Assembly (NCBI RefSeq): GCF_002806945.1
Contig: NZ_NIHC01000001.1
Location: 1,015,340-1,079,339 of the forward strand
Reading direction: 5' to 3'
DNA: 64,000 bases
From: Marinobacter salexigens
GTDB taxonomy: Bacteria > Pseudomonadota > Gammaproteobacteria > Pseudomonadales > Oleiphilaceae
Shown: positions 10,359-20,887 of the stretch, piece by piece
Numbering within the stretch: the stretch's first letter is position 1
Layout of the letters: every line of letters begins with the position of its first letter
Notes under the pieces: model-generated
Told to the model about the DNA's origin: nothing
Databases searched by the model: none
Seen by the model: the letters and a program-made list of their open reading frames with translations, nothing else
Made by a program: the position numbers and the translations under genes

Positions 10359-11261
10359 AAAACCATTTTTGTTCAGGGGCCTGCGCCAGGCCTCCGGCTT
10401 TTGCTCGTTATTATTGTGTCGGTGGCGCTGATCGTCGCCGACCAGCAATTCGACCGCGTAACTCCTGTTCGCAGTACCCTGGCAACCGCTCTCACACCGG
10501 TTTACTGGCTGGGTAATGCCCCCTATCAGGTCAGTGATTGGGTTGCCGGCCTGTTCACCACCCGTGAAGATGTGAAACAGGAAAACGAAGATCTGAAAGC
10601 CCGCCTGCTTATCCTTGAACGCAGGGCCCTCAAGTACGCCGCCTTGGCTTCCGAAAACAACGAACTCCGACGTTTGATGAACTCCTCGGAATTGCTCGAT
10701 GACCGGGTTATCGTCAGCGAAGTGGTGGGTGTGTCGCCAGATCCCTATTCCCACGAAATCATTATCAATAAAGGTCTCAGTGATGGCTTGCAGATAGGGC
10801 AGGCTATATTGGACGCCCATGGCCTGATGGGGCAGGTTGTGCAAACCAGCCAGGTCGCTTCCCGCGTACTGCTTGTCTCCGACAGCAGCCATGCGGTTCC
10901 TGTTGAGGTTGTGCGCAACGGGCTCAGGGCCATTCTGCTGGGTACCGGCGATTCCGGCACCCTCGAGTTGGTTCACGTGCCAGACACTGCCGACATTCGT
11001 GAAGGCGACCTTCTGGTAAGTTCCGGTCTTGGAGGGCGCTTTCCCCGTGGCTACCCTGTTGCAGAGGTTAGCCAGATCAATAAAGAATCGGGAGAGCCCT
11101 TTGTCACTATACGGGCCCGTCCAAAGGCGCAGCTCAACCAGAGCCGTCTCGTGCTGATTGTATTCCCGCCAAAAAGCAGCGCTTCCTCAGAGCCGGAGGC
11201 GAGTGATGATTTGCCATCCAGCATCCCGGCCAAAGAAGCAGCACAGGAGGGGCAGGGCTGA
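10356..11261 (+). CDS. mreC: Rod-shape-determining protein MreC
   Basis: 301 residues if begun at the ATT. The N-terminus then reads IKTIFVQGPAPG followed by a membrane helix of about 18 residues (LRLLLVIIVSVALIVADQ), matching the usual MreC layout (short cytoplasmic tail, one transmembrane helix, coiled coil near VKQENEDLKARLLILE, and a periplasmic beta domain). Starting at TTG 10401 would remove the tail and cut the helix. MreC links MreB filaments to the periplasmic elongasome. The C-terminal 40 residues are Ser/Glu/Pro-rich and probably disordered. Stop overlaps the mreD start by one base. Confidence 0.9.
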   Translation: MKTIFVQGPAPGLRLLLVIIVSVALIVADQQFDRVTPVRSTLATALTPVYWLGNAPYQVSDWVAGLFTTREDVKQENEDLKARLLILERRALKYAALASENNELRRLMNSSELLDDRVIVSEVVGVSPDPYSHEIIINKGLSDGLQIGQAILDAHGLMGQVVQTSQVASRVLLVSDSSHAVPVEVVRNGLRAILLGTGDSGTLELVHVPDTADIREGDLLVSSGLGGRFPRGYPVAEVSQINKESGEPFVTIRARPKAQLNQSRLVLIVFPPKSSASSEPEASDDLPSSIPAKEAAQEGQG

Positions 11262-11737
11262 TGCTGTCTGTTATCAGTTACCCGGTGTTTGTACTGTCAG
11301 TGATCGCGTCACTGGTGTTGAGCATTTCCCTCTTTCCTGCAGGCTGGTTCGAGTTTCGCCCCGAGTGGCTGGGTTTGGTCGTCTTTTACTGGACCTTCCG
11401 CGCCCCGGCACAGTTCGGCGTCCTGCTTGCCTGGTGCCTGGGGCTGTTTCTGGATGTGTTGGAAGCAACCCCGTTGGGCGTTAATGCACTGGGTATGGGG
11501 CTGATCGCCTTTCTGGTACTCACAGTCCACCAGCGGTTGCGTATGTACCCCATGCCGCAGCAGTGCCTGATGGTTTTTCTGCTGTTGGGTATAAACCAAA
11601 TGCTGGTGCACTTTATTAAACAGATGTTTGGCGGTGAAGATGCAGGTTTCAGCTACCTTTGGCCGGCACTCACCAGTGCGTTGATCTGGCCGGTGTTCTG
11701 CATACTGCTGGACAACATTAACCGGAAACTGGGGTAG
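11261..11737 (+). CDS. mreD: Rod-shape-determining protein MreD
   Basis: 158 residues and strongly hydrophobic, with about five membrane helices; length is normal. MreD is the small integral-membrane partner of MreC in the elongasome. Its ATG shares a base with the mreC stop (TGATG junction), implying translational coupling. Identified by composition, size and position; the sequence is weakly conserved in this family. Confidence 0.92.
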   Translation: MLSVISYPVFVLSVIASLVLSISLFPAGWFEFRPEWLGLVVFYWTFRAPAQFGVLLAWCLGLFLDVLEATPLGVNALGMGLIAFLVLTVHQRLRMYPMPQQCLMVFLLLGINQMLVHFIKQMFGGEDAGFSYLWPALTSALIWPVFCILLDNINRKLG

Positions 11738-11739
11738 CC

Positions 11740-12342
11740 ATGGCATCTATCATTCTCGCTTCAGCATCGCCGCGCCGTGCGGAGCTGCTTACGCAAATCG
11801 GCGTGCCTTTCGCTATGCACCCGGCTCATATTGATGAATCCACACGGGCTTCTGAAGTGCCCGGGGATTACGTTGAGCGGCTTGCCCGGGAGAAAGCGCT
11901 TGCGGTGTCTGCCCATTTTCCCGGGAAGTGGGTTCTGGGTTCAGATACATCTGTGGTTCTTGATGGCGCAATTCTTGGCAAGCCATCCGATGAAGCGGAT
12001 GCGGAAACCATGCTGGCAAGCTTGTCTGGCAAAACACATCAGGTGATGACTGCCATTGCACTGGCCAGAGATGATGGCTGTGAATCCCGTCTGGTTACTA
12101 CAGAAGTTACCTTTCGGGTACTCTCGAAGAGTGAGATTGTAGCTTATGCGGCCTCGGGTGAGCCCATGGACAAGGCCGGAAGTTACGGGATTCAGGGGCT
12201 GGGTGGTATTTTTGTGAAGGAAATCAAAGGGAGCTACAGTGCAGTTGTGGGCCTGCCATTACAGGAAACAGCTGCCTTGTTGGCAGACGCCGGCTACCCT
12301 GTATGGAAACACTGGTCGAGTAGTCGGGAGAGCCAAACATGA
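11740..12342 (+). CDS. maf: Maf-family nucleotide pyrophosphatase (YhdE type)
   Basis: 200 residues. The Maf signature SASPRR is at residues 8-13, followed by the GSDTSV and KPSDEADA active-site segments. YhdE-type Maf proteins hydrolyse dTTP, UTP and modified pyrimidine nucleotides; the YhdE assignment rests on position between mreD and rng, as in enterobacteria and pseudomonads. Two bases follow mreD, and the stop overlaps the rng start by four bases (ATGA). Confidence 0.92.
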   Translation: MASIILASASPRRAELLTQIGVPFAMHPAHIDESTRASEVPGDYVERLAREKALAVSAHFPGKWVLGSDTSVVLDGAILGKPSDEADAETMLASLSGKTHQVMTAIALARDDGCESRLVTTEVTFRVLSKSEIVAYAASGEPMDKAGSYGIQGLGGIFVKEIKGSYSAVVGLPLQETAALLADAGYPVWKHWSSSRESQT

Positions 12343-13820
12343 GCGAAGAAATCCTGATCAACGTAACACCGGTTGAAACCCGGGTCGCGCTGGTTGAGAA
12401 CGGCATGCTGCAAGAAGCCTATATTGAGCGCGCCAGCCGCAAAGGCATTGTTGGAAATATCTACAAAGGCAAGGTTGTGCGCGTGCTTCCCGGTATGGAG
12501 GCAGCGTTTGTAGACATAGGGCTGGAACGGGCAGCGTTTATTCATGCCTCCGATGTGGTGCCAAGCCAGTCCAGTGCAGCCGTTCCCGGTGAGGGGCCGA
12601 AAACCGTTCCAGACATCCGCACTTTGCTGCGAGAAGGGCAGTCATTGGTGGTTCAGGTCACCAAAGACCCCATTGGCACAAAAGGCGCCCGACTTACCAC
12701 GCAGCTCTCCATACCCTCCCGTTATCTGGTATTCATGCCTGATGTCTGTCACGTGGGAATTTCCCAGAGAATTGAGGACGAAACCGAGCGAAGCCGGTTG
12801 AAAGGTCTCGTTGAAGAGGGCGCGGCAGAGCATCCGGATGTGCAGGGTGGGTACATTATCCGCACCGCGGCTGAAGCTGCCACCGGAGAGGAGTTGCTGG
12901 CGGATATGAACTACCTGCACCACCTTAGCCAGTCCATTCATGAGCGGATTGAAAAAGTGCAGGCGCCGGCCGCTGTTTACAAGGATTTACCCCTGTTCAT
13001 CCGCACCATCCGTGATCTTATCCGTCCGCAGACTGAAAAAGTGCGAATCGATAGCCGCGAAAGTCACCAGCGGGTCATGGAGTTTGTTGACGAATTTGTG
13101 ACCGAGTTTGCTGATAAAGTGGAGTACTATCCCGGAGAACGGCCAATTTTTGACCTTTACTCGGTAGAGGATGAAATCCAGAAGGCATTAAGCCGCAAAG
13201 TACAGCTCAAGTCCGGTGGCTATGTAATCATTGATCAGACCGAAGCCATGACCACCATCGATATCAACACCGGCGCTTTTGTGGGTCACCGCAATCTTGA
13301 AGAAACGATCTTCAAGACCAACCTGGAAGCTGCTCGAGCAATCAGTCGCCAACTGCGCCTGCGCAATTTGGGCGGTATCATCATCATCGATTTTATCGAC
13401 ATGGAAGATGCGGAGCACCAGCGCCAGGTTCACCGTATGCTGGAAAAAATGCTCGAGCGTGACCACGCCAAAACCAAGATTACCGGCGTGTCTGAGCTGG
13501 GTCTTGTGGAAATGACCCGAAAACGGACCACAGAAAGCCTCGGCCAGGTTCTGTGTGAGTCTTGCCCAATATGCGACGGCAGGGGTTTCCTTAAAACCAG
13601 CGAAACAGTGTGTTTCGAAATTTTCCGGGAAATCCTGAGGATCAATCGAGCCTACGACGCAGAAAGCTATCTGGTGATGGCTTCCCAGAGCGTAGTTGAC
13701 CGCCTTGTTGATGAAGAAGCTGACAACGTGGCGGATCTTGAAACCTTTATCGCCAAGACCGTTCGCTTCCAGGTGGAGCCGTTTTACAGCCAGGAGCAGT
13801 ACGATGTCGTTTTGCTCTGA
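12339..13820 (+). CDS. rng: Ribonuclease G
   Basis: 493 residues of the RNase E/G family. An S1 RNA-binding domain occupies about residues 38-125; the metal-binding catalytic aspartates are Asp308 (TIDINTG) and Asp351 (IIDFIDM); the zinc-link Cys406-x-x-Cys409 is present. It lacks the long C-terminal scaffold of RNase E, so RNase G is the right member. It matures the 5' end of 16S rRNA and decays some mRNAs. Coupled to maf by a four-base overlap. Confidence 0.95.
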   Translation: MSEEILINVTPVETRVALVENGMLQEAYIERASRKGIVGNIYKGKVVRVLPGMEAAFVDIGLERAAFIHASDVVPSQSSAAVPGEGPKTVPDIRTLLREGQSLVVQVTKDPIGTKGARLTTQLSIPSRYLVFMPDVCHVGISQRIEDETERSRLKGLVEEGAAEHPDVQGGYIIRTAAEAATGEELLADMNYLHHLSQSIHERIEKVQAPAAVYKDLPLFIRTIRDLIRPQTEKVRIDSRESHQRVMEFVDEFVTEFADKVEYYPGERPIFDLYSVEDEIQKALSRKVQLKSGGYVIIDQTEAMTTIDINTGAFVGHRNLEETIFKTNLEAARAISRQLRLRNLGGIIIIDFIDMEDAEHQRQVHRMLEKMLERDHAKTKITGVSELGLVEMTRKRTTESLGQVLCESCPICDGRGFLKTSETVCFEIFREILRINRAYDAESYLVMASQSVVDRLVDEEADNVADLETFIAKTVRFQVEPFYSQEQYDVVLL

Positions 13821-13857
13821 TTCCGGGGCGATACACCGGCCCAAGGGGTGACAGGTA

Positions 13858-16800
13858 ATGACACCCACGAAGCCCCCCTCTGAAAACCCACCATCCTTGC
13901 AGGAGAGCCGGCCGAACAGTCAACCCGTTCGTCTCATGGCATTGTTTACCGGTGCTGTATGGTGGCTTTTGCTGGCTGTGCTGGTTCTGCTTGCGCTCTA
14001 TGCGGGTATTGGCAGGCAGCTCACCCAGAACGTGGATAGCTTCCGCGACGAGCTCGCGCGCGAGCTTACGGATCGTCTGGGGCACGAAGTCAGCATTGGG
14101 CGCTTGTCCTCACGCTGGTACTGGCTCGACCCCTCGTTTACCGCACAAGACATAGAAGTCATCAATCCGGATTCCGGTGACCGGGTGCTGAATCTGCAAC
14201 ATTTGACCATCCGCTTTGATGCCCTCGCCTCGCTGCTGCGATTCAGAATTGTTTTTGAAGATTTTGAAGCCGACGGGCTTGAATTGACCCTCAGCCAGGG
14301 GGGCAGTGGAGAACTGGGTGTTCGGGGCGCCGATGTTCCGGAGCCTATGAACAACCGCTATCGCAACTGGCTCAACGTGGCCGGGAAGTGGCTGTCCGAC
14401 CCCTACATAAAAGTCACCCGCGTTAATCTGGGTATCCGTGACAACCAGGGCCAGCTGCGCCACCTGGATATTCCCCAGCTTGATTTGATGTACCAACAGG
14501 GATTATTCCGGGCATCAGGTCGCGCTATGCAATCCGCGACAACCCAGCAACTCGCCAGTTTCAGCCTTGTGGGAAAACAATTCTTCCGAGGGAATTTCAG
14601 TGGCCAGCTATACCTCAACGTGGATTCCGGGCGCCTGTTTGACGGGCTGATTGATGAGTACCAGTGGCGGGACCTCCGCGTTGAAGGGTTCGATCTGGGG
14701 GGCGAAGCCTGGCTAACCTTCCGCGAGGGTGTCTTGCAACAGGTGAGTGGTACCGTGAGAACACCCTATCTGCAACTGGGGGCGGGCTTTGAGTCGCTGG
14801 CTCCACTGGAAGATATCAGTGCCCGCTTCGGCTGGCGTCGCCACAGTGCGGTGATGGAGGCGCCAGAGCAGGGCGGGAGCCGGCCAGAGACAGTGGGTGA
14901 GTGGCATCTTGAGCAACTGGCCTGGACCTGGAATGGAGACCAGGTGTCGCCATTCAGCCTGAAGCTGCTGCCAGAACCACAGGGAATCACCGTTACTGCA
15001 GATGCCATGCCGCTGCGTCCGTTGAGGCGCTTGGCAGGTGCATTGCCCCTGCTGCCATCAGTGGCTATTGATGCATTGGACAATTATCGCCCCGTGGGAT
15101 TTCTCGATGGCGTAACAATCCGTATTCCAGGAAGCGATAACAGCAGCTTTGAGTTCTCGGGCCGGCTTCGGGATGTGGGGGCCGCTGCACACGGAGGGGC
15201 ACCTGCAGTGAGCGGAGTGCACGGCTTCATATATCTGGATCAGAATGCCGGTTACGTGCGGGCCCATGCAGGTGCTCAGCCGGTTGTACTTTCGTTTCCG
15301 GAGTTGTTCAGCAGCGAGTGGTCCTTGCCCGAGTTGTCTGCCACCGTAGCCTGGAAGCTGGATGGCTCTGTGACCCGTGTTTACGCTGACGACATACGCA
15401 TGAGCTACGGCGCCAACACTCGCCTGGATGGAGCCTTCGATCTGAGGCTGGATACGCAGGGCGATGACAATCTTGGCCTTCGCGTCGGGCTCAAGAATGG
15501 TGAGGCCTCAATGCTGGCGGCGTTTGTTCCACAGAAAATTGTCGATGCCGGGCTGTACGATTGGCTGACTGCCTCAATTACAAAGGCGGACATAAGGTCC
15601 GGGACATACTTCGGGCACGGCCAGATTGGTGCCGGTGCACCTCCAGGGTCGTTTGTTTCGTCCATGTGGTACGAGTTTGATAACGCCACCGTTCGCTACG
15701 ATAGCCAGTGGCCCGCGGTGACTGGCGCGCGCGGGCGTGTTGCCATCCAGAACGGTGACACACTGGTATCGCTGGAAGCGGGAACGACAGGGGGGCTGAC
15801 GCTTGATCCGGGCACGGTCGCTGTCATTCCCGAAGAAGAGGGGGCGCTGGTGCGCGTGGACGTTTCCGCGCCTGTTCCCGCTGATACCATTACGTACTGG
15901 ATGAAAAACAGTCCCTTTGGCGAGATGGCCGGTCCCGAGGCGGCCAAACTCGGTTATGGCGGAGACTACGAGCTTGATCTGTCGATTGACCTGCCTCTCA
16001 GGGATAATGCCTCCCCCGTGGTTGAGGCCAAGGTACGCACCGCCAATGGCTCGATAGCACATCCGGCCTCAGGCCTGCAGTGGAGCGGGATTTCCGGTGC
16101 GCTGACTTACCATTCGGTGAGTGGTTTTTCCGGAGCGCCTCTCAAAGCGAGTTTTCTGGGTGAGCCGGTCAGTGTTGCATTCAGTCAGCCACAAACGGCA
16201 AACGGACTCAGGATAGAGCAAACCGGCACGTCGTCGGTACCCGGCGTATTGCGCCAGATGGGAATGATGGAGTCTTTGGAAGAGGTAGGTGGCGACGCGA
16301 ATAGCAGCCATTATGGCCTGAAGGGCGCGTTTGACTATGTTGGGCAGTTGGATGTTTTTGAGGGCGAGGCGCCGCAGGTAAGGGTAATTTCCAGCCTGGA
16401 AGGTTTGGCTATCGACTGGCTCGCGCCTTTTTCCAAAGAGGCCAAAGATCCGGCACCGTTGATTGTCGAAATAGACACCGAAGCGGAAAGAGGTTTGGGC
16501 TTTTCAGGTACCTGGGACAATCGCGCAACGTTTGATCTTTTGTGGAAAGATTCCGGGGTAGAGATGACCTTCGGGGAGCTGCATCTGGGGGATCAAACCC
16601 TGACAAACATTCAACTGGAGGCGTTTGATCTGGGCGATCGCTGGGTATTAAGCACCCAGTCGGAGCGGGCAGTAGGCCGGATTGTTATTCCGAATGATCG
16701 CAGCCTTGTAAAAGCTGATTTTGCAGAGGTGCACCTGATCCGCAATGAAAGCGCAGAGGCGGAAATACCGGAGCTGTTGACCATAGAGCAGCAGCTTGAG

Positions 16801-17655
16801 GCCTTCCGGGCGATGGACATGGCGAACTGGCCGGATATAGATGTTGCTATAGCTAATCTTCGCCTCAATGAAGATAGCCTCGGGCGCTGGTCTTTTCAGC
16901 TGAGGCCAGAACACCAGAAACTGAACATAACCGGCATTGAAGGTCGCCTCAAGTCGATTATTTTGCAGGGTGATATGGCCTGGAGTGTTATTGATAATCG
17001 GGAAGCCAGCCAGTTTTCAGGCTCGATAACCGGGGGCGCTCTGGCGGATCTCGAAGAGCTTTTTGATGCTGAAATTCCGCTCTCCAATAAGCAGAGCAGT
17101 ATCGAGTTAAAGCTGGATTGGCCGGGCCGCCCCGATGAATTCGAGCTTTCAGGACTAAGCGGGAACATCAGCTTTCGCCTGGATGACGGTATGATTCTGG
17201 AGAGCAACAACAGTGCGCAGGTGTTCAGGCTCTTTAACCTGCTTAATGCCGATACGCTTTGGCGCAGGCTCAAGCTGGATTTTTCGGACCTGTATAAGCG
17301 CGGAGTCGCCTTTGACGCAATCTCGGGCAAGGCACGTCTTGAGAATGGCCTGCTGACAATGGATCCAGAGCTTCAGGTGGTTGGGCCTTCAGGAGCCTTC
17401 AAACTCAGCGGCAGTACAAACCTGGTGGATGAAGTGTTTGATATGCGCCTAGTCGTGGTCCTGCCCCTCACCCAGAACCTGCCACTGGCGGCGTTATTGA
17501 TGGGTGCCAGTGCACCCATCGGAGGTGCACTGTTTGTGCTGGACAAGGTACTGGGCGATCCGCTTAGCAGGCTCACCAGTGCCACCTACAACGTGACCGG
17601 CACCTGGGACGAACCCATAGTCGATTTGCGCAGTGTGTTCGACACAGGTAAATAA
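13858..17655 (+). CDS. yhdP: YhdP, AsmA-like envelope lipid-transport protein
   Basis: 1265 residues, the largest gene here. One N-terminal membrane helix (about residues 27-50, WWLLLAVLVLLALYAGI) anchors a very long periplasmic beta-rich region with DUF3971 and an AsmA-like C-terminus (FKLSGSTNLVDE, LPLTQNLPL). The family (YhdP, TamB, YdbH) is thought to form hydrophobic grooves carrying phospholipids to the outer membrane. Position directly after rng is conserved. The ATG at 13858 follows a GGTGACAGG-type ribosome site by a few bases. Confidence 0.92.
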   Translation: MTPTKPPSENPPSLQESRPNSQPVRLMALFTGAVWWLLLAVLVLLALYAGIGRQLTQNVDSFRDELARELTDRLGHEVSIGRLSSRWYWLDPSFTAQDIEVINPDSGDRVLNLQHLTIRFDALASLLRFRIVFEDFEADGLELTLSQGGSGELGVRGADVPEPMNNRYRNWLNVAGKWLSDPYIKVTRVNLGIRDNQGQLRHLDIPQLDLMYQQGLFRASGRAMQSATTQQLASFSLVGKQFFRGNFSGQLYLNVDSGRLFDGLIDEYQWRDLRVEGFDLGGEAWLTFREGVLQQVSGTVRTPYLQLGAGFESLAPLEDISARFGWRRHSAVMEAPEQGGSRPETVGEWHLEQLAWTWNGDQVSPFSLKLLPEPQGITVTADAMPLRPLRRLAGALPLLPSVAIDALDNYRPVGFLDGVTIRIPGSDNSSFEFSGRLRDVGAAAHGGAPAVSGVHGFIYLDQNAGYVRAHAGAQPVVLSFPELFSSEWSLPELSATVAWKLDGSVTRVYADDIRMSYGANTRLDGAFDLRLDTQGDDNLGLRVGLKNGEASMLAAFVPQKIVDAGLYDWLTASITKADIRSGTYFGHGQIGAGAPPGSFVSSMWYEFDNATVRYDSQWPAVTGARGRVAIQNGDTLVSLEAGTTGGLTLDPGTVAVIPEEEGALVRVDVSAPVPADTITYWMKNSPFGEMAGPEAAKLGYGGDYELDLSIDLPLRDNASPVVEAKVRTANGSIAHPASGLQWSGISGALTYHSVSGFSGAPLKASFLGEPVSVAFSQPQTANGLRIEQTGTSSVPGVLRQMGMMESLEEVGGDANSSHYGLKGAFDYVGQLDVFEGEAPQVRVISSLEGLAIDWLAPFSKEAKDPAPLIVEIDTEAERGLGFSGTWDNRATFDLLWKDSGVEMTFGELHLGDQTLTNIQLEAFDLGDRWVLSTQSERAVGRIVIPNDRSLVKADFAEVHLIRNESAEAEIPELLTIEQQLEAFRAMDMANWPDIDVAIANLRLNEDSLGRWSFQLRPEHQKLNITGIEGRLKSIILQGDMAWSVIDNREASQFSGSITGGALADLEELFDAEIPLSNKQSSIELKLDWPGRPDEFELSGLSGNISFRLDDGMILESNNSAQVFRLFNLLNADTLWRRLKLDFSDLYKRGVAFDAISGKARLENGLLTMDPELQVVGPSGAFKLSGSTNLVDEVFDMRLVVVLPLTQNLPLAALLMGASAPIGGALFVLDKVLGDPLSRLTSATYNVTGTWDEPIVDLRSVFDTGK

Positions 17656-17673
17656 CAAACACGGTTACCTGAA

Positions 17674-18198
17674 TCAGGCTTCGGCTTCGTCAACACACTC
17701 TCGCAGATAGCGAAACAGCTTGCGGGCCTGCCCGGTGTTTTTCTGTTTTTCCAGATCTTTACGGGCATTGCGAACCAGATTGCGCAAATGCTGTATGTCG
17801 GCGCCTGGGCAGTAATTAAAGAACTCGCCGGCAACCGAATCGCCTTCAGCAAGCATTCGGTCACGCCAGCGTTCAGCCAGATGGTGACGGCGGGTATGCT
17901 CCACGCTTCCCGAATCAAAAGCGTCAATGGCGCGCTTCACCGCCTCCGGGTCGTCTTCATGCCGGATAATCTTGCCAATGTACTGCAGGTGACGACGCTT
18001 GGCTTCGTTCTGCCTGATTCTGCGAGATTCCTCAATCGCGCTTCTCAGGGTATCGCTAATACTGAGAGTATCGAGCTGTTCGTTGCTCAACTCCATCATC
18101 CGTTTGCCCAGGTCCTGAAGTGCGTGCATCTCCCGCTTGAGCTGAGACTTGCTTGGGCCTGAGTATTGCGGAGCCTCATCTTCGTGATTGTCGATCAT
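17674..18198 (-). CDS. yjgA: DUF615 ribosome-assembly protein YjgA (DarP)
   Basis: 174 residues, alpha-helical and highly charged, with the DUF615 pattern SKSQLKREMHALQDLG near the N-terminus and LFRYLREC near the end. YjgA/DarP associates with the late 50S subunit. The frame is open to 18249, overlapping mgtE by 29 bases; the ATG at 18198 gives the usual family N-terminus (MIDNHEDEA) and no overlap, so it is used. Convergent with yhdP; 22 bases after mgtE. Confidence 0.9.
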   Translation of the reverse strand: MIDNHEDEAPQYSGPSKSQLKREMHALQDLGKRMMELSNEQLDTLSISDTLRSAIEESRRIRQNEAKRRHLQYIGKIIRHEDDPEAVKRAIDAFDSGSVEHTRRHHLAERWRDRMLAEGDSVAGEFFNYCPGADIQHLRNLVRNARKDLEKQKNTGQARKLFRYLRECVDEAEA

Positions 18199-18220
18199 GA
18201 TTTTATCCAGATTTATGCGT

Positions 18221-19582
18221 TCAAGCGTAGAAAATGGTGGCAAGGCCAAGGAATGACATAAAACCGGTCACATCCGTGACCGTTGTAAGTATAACGCTGC
18301 CTGCCAGTGCCGGGTCGATGTTACGGGATTTCAAAAACAGCGGCAGTACTGTGCCCACCAAGGCTGCAGCAACCAGGTTGATGATGAGCGCGGCCGCGAT
18401 AATGGCACCTATCAGCAAATCCTGAAACCAGACGGTTGCCGCAGCGGCGACAACCGTGGCCCAAAGCACGCCGTTGAGAATACCGGAAAGAAACTCCCGG
18501 TTCAGCAGCCAGCCCACATTGGTGCCGCTGATTTGCCCAACTGCCATACCCCGGATTACGAGAGTGAGGGTCTGGCTGCCGGCAATTCCCCCCATACTGG
18601 CTACAATGGGCATGAGTACCGCCAAGGCAACCACTTTTTCGATGGTGTCTTCAAACAGGCCGATAACACCTGAGGCAATGAAAGCAGTAAGCAGGTTAAC
18701 ACCCAGCCAGATTGCGCGGCGCCTTGTGGTTTTCCAGACCGGGGCAAAAGTATCTTCGTCATCATCCAGGCCCGCCATACTCATCAGCGAATGGTCAGCA
18801 TCTTCCCGAATAACATCCACCACATCATCGATGGTGATGCGGCCAAGCAAATGCCCTTCCTGATCCACAACCGGGGCGGAAATAAGGTCGTAACGCTCAA
18901 ACAGGGTGGCTACCTTGGTGTCTGAAAGGCCGACCGGAATGGGTTCAATATCTGTGTCCATCACCTCCCGCACAGTGGCAGCCTGATTCGATACAAGCAT
19001 TTTCGTGATGGGCAGCATGCCGATAAATTCATCGCGCCGGCTCACCACAATCAGGCTGTCTGTCATTGGGGGCAGTGCCCGGTGGCGGCGCAGATAACGC
19101 AATACTACATCGATGCTGATGTCAGGGCGGACGGTGATAGTGTCCGTGTTCATCAGGCCGCCGGCGGTGTCTTCCGGGTAGGAGAGAACTTCTTCAACCC
19201 GCTGCCGGTCCTGTTCGTCCATGGCGTCCAGAACTTCCTGGATCACCTTATCCGGCAACTGCTGCAAAAGGTCGGCGAGATCGTCTGACTCGTAGTCTTC
19301 TACAATATCTGCCAGTTCCTGAGCGTTCAGGCGGCTCAGGTATTCAGCACGAATATCTTCATTAAGGTACTGAAGAACATCGCCTTCCAGCTGTTTGTCA
19401 ACCAGGTTCCAGAGCAGGGCGCGCTGGCGTGGTGGCGATGATTCAAGCAGGTGAGCGATATCACTAGGGCTGAGGCCGCCGTTGAGAATACGGGCAACCT
19501 GCTTTAGCGCACCGCTATCCAAGGCCTCGCTTAGTGAGCGTAAACGCTGGCGAGCCTGGCTTTTTTCCAGAATATCGGACAT
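18221..19582 (-). CDS. mgtE: MgtE-type magnesium transporter
   Basis: 453 residues. Order: MgtE N-terminal superhelical domain (residues 25-130), two CBS domains (about 135-255), then five membrane helices, with the pore-region motif PIVASMGGIAGSQT around residue 330. Cytosolic magnesium binds the N and CBS domains and closes the pore. Complete and of normal length. It precedes yjgA on the minus strand. Confidence 0.94.
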   Translation of the reverse strand: MSDILEKSQARQRLRSLSEALDSGALKQVARILNGGLSPSDIAHLLESSPPRQRALLWNLVDKQLEGDVLQYLNEDIRAEYLSRLNAQELADIVEDYESDDLADLLQQLPDKVIQEVLDAMDEQDRQRVEEVLSYPEDTAGGLMNTDTITVRPDISIDVVLRYLRRHRALPPMTDSLIVVSRRDEFIGMLPITKMLVSNQAATVREVMDTDIEPIPVGLSDTKVATLFERYDLISAPVVDQEGHLLGRITIDDVVDVIREDADHSLMSMAGLDDDEDTFAPVWKTTRRRAIWLGVNLLTAFIASGVIGLFEDTIEKVVALAVLMPIVASMGGIAGSQTLTLVIRGMAVGQISGTNVGWLLNREFLSGILNGVLWATVVAAAATVWFQDLLIGAIIAAALIINLVAAALVGTVLPLFLKSRNIDPALAGSVILTTVTDVTGFMSFLGLATIFYA

Positions 19583-19697
19583 GAATCACCTGCAGTCAGA
19601 AAACGGCTGCATTATAACGGAGTTAGCCTTTACGCGTGAGAAAGAGTTGCAGGGAGGCGCTGGAAAAACCTGGCAGAATGCTGTGAAAGCGAGAGGT

Positions 19698-19967
19698 CTA
19701 CTCGCCCTCACCAAAATAGTCATTAATCAATTCGGCAAGCGCTGTTATGGCTTGTTCTTCGTCCGGGCCGTCGGCCACCAGCTCCACTTCTGTGCCTTTG
19801 CTGGCGGCGAGCATCATCACCTGCATAATGTTCTTTGCATCCACCTCGCGGCCCTTGCCGCAAAGTTTAATGGAGCTATCAAACTGCGAAGCCGTGGCTA
19901 CCAGCTTCGCAGTGGCCCGGGCGTGCAGGCCAAGTTTGTTAATGATAACAACGGGATGGCGAATCAC
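19698..19967 (-). CDS. ptsO: Nitrogen-PTS phosphocarrier NPr
   Basis: 89 residues of the HPr family. The phosphorylated histidine is His15 in GLHARA, and IMQVMMLAA marks the NPr branch. NPr carries phosphate from PtsP to PtsN in a regulatory PTS that senses nitrogen and carbon and moves no sugar. The neighbours rapZ and ptsN confirm the nitrogen branch; six bases separate it from rapZ. The 115-base gap to mgtE shows no clear terminator. Confidence 0.93.
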   Translation of the reverse strand: MIRHPVVIINKLGLHARATAKLVATASQFDSSIKLCGKGREVDAKNIMQVMMLAASKGTEVELVADGPDEEQAITALAELINDYFGEGE

Positions 19968-19973
19968 GGCAGA

Positions 19974-20858
19974 TCAGATCTCTTTCCGGGCCTGCAGGTG
20001 GGGTAGTTCAGCATGGCGTACCTGTACGTTGCTGCTTTGTTCGCCGAAGTGTTGTCCCAGCTGCTCGCAAATATACACAGACCGGTGTTGGCCACCCGTG
20101 CAGCCAATGGAAATAGTCATATAGCTACGGTTACTGTCGGCAAAAGACGGAATCCAGTTTTCCAGAAACCCGATCAAATCGTTTACCATTTTAGCGCTGG
20201 CGGGCTCACTCTCAAGAAATTCGATCACCGGCTGGTCCAGGCCGGTAAACTTGCGCAAGCTGTTGTCCCAGTAGGGGTTAGGCAGGCAGCGCACATCAAA
20301 CACATAATCAGAATCCAGCGGCACGCCGTGTTTGAACCCGAAAGACTGGAACAGCAGTGCAAGCTCCTGGTCTTTTCGGCCGGCAACCCGTTGCTTCACC
20401 ATATCCCGCAGTTCATACATCGACAGCCCTTTGGTGTTGATGTGCAAGTCTGCAAGCTTGGATAGCGGTTCAAGCAGGGCTTTTTCATTGCTGATGGCCT
20501 CCCTCAGGGAGGTTTTGTCATCGCTGAGAGGGTGCTTGCGCCGGGTGGCATGAAACCGCTGCAGGAGCGACTGTTCATCTGCGTCCAGATAGATCACTTC
20601 CACCTGAATCTCATCTCTGCGGAGCTTGCGATGAATCTCCTCAAAATTAGCTAACTCGCCAGAGAGATTGCGGGCATCAATGCTGACGGCCATTTTGTCG
20701 AGCCGCCCCGGTGCCGTCTGGTTTGCGGCTTCCCGGGTTAGCGGGAACAACAAGCCAATGGGCAGGTTGTCGATGCAGTAGAATCCCAGATCTTCCAGAA
20801 CGTGAAGAGCCGTACTCTTGCCGGAACCTGACCGGCCACTGACGATGATCAGCTTCAT
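19974..20858 (-). CDS. rapZ: RNase adapter protein RapZ
   Basis: 294 residues. Walker A GRSGSGKST at residues 8-16 begins the P-loop domain; the C-terminal half contains GCTGGQHRSV, the RapZ signature. In E. coli RapZ hands the GlmZ small RNA to RNase E to control glucosamine-6-phosphate synthase; whether that holds here is inferred. The start is the ATG at 20858, preceding the P-loop by seven codons; the longer frame adds residues unlike the family. Confidence 0.93.
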   Translation of the reverse strand: MKLIIVSGRSGSGKSTALHVLEDLGFYCIDNLPIGLLFPLTREAANQTAPGRLDKMAVSIDARNLSGELANFEEIHRKLRRDEIQVEVIYLDADEQSLLQRFHATRRKHPLSDDKTSLREAISNEKALLEPLSKLADLHINTKGLSMYELRDMVKQRVAGRKDQELALLFQSFGFKHGVPLDSDYVFDVRCLPNPYWDNSLRKFTGLDQPVIEFLESEPASAKMVNDLIGFLENWIPSFADSNRSYMTISIGCTGGQHRSVYICEQLGQHFGEQSSNVQVRHAELPHLQARKEI

Positions 20859-20887
20859 AGTGATACAGCCTGTTGCCAGAGTGGATG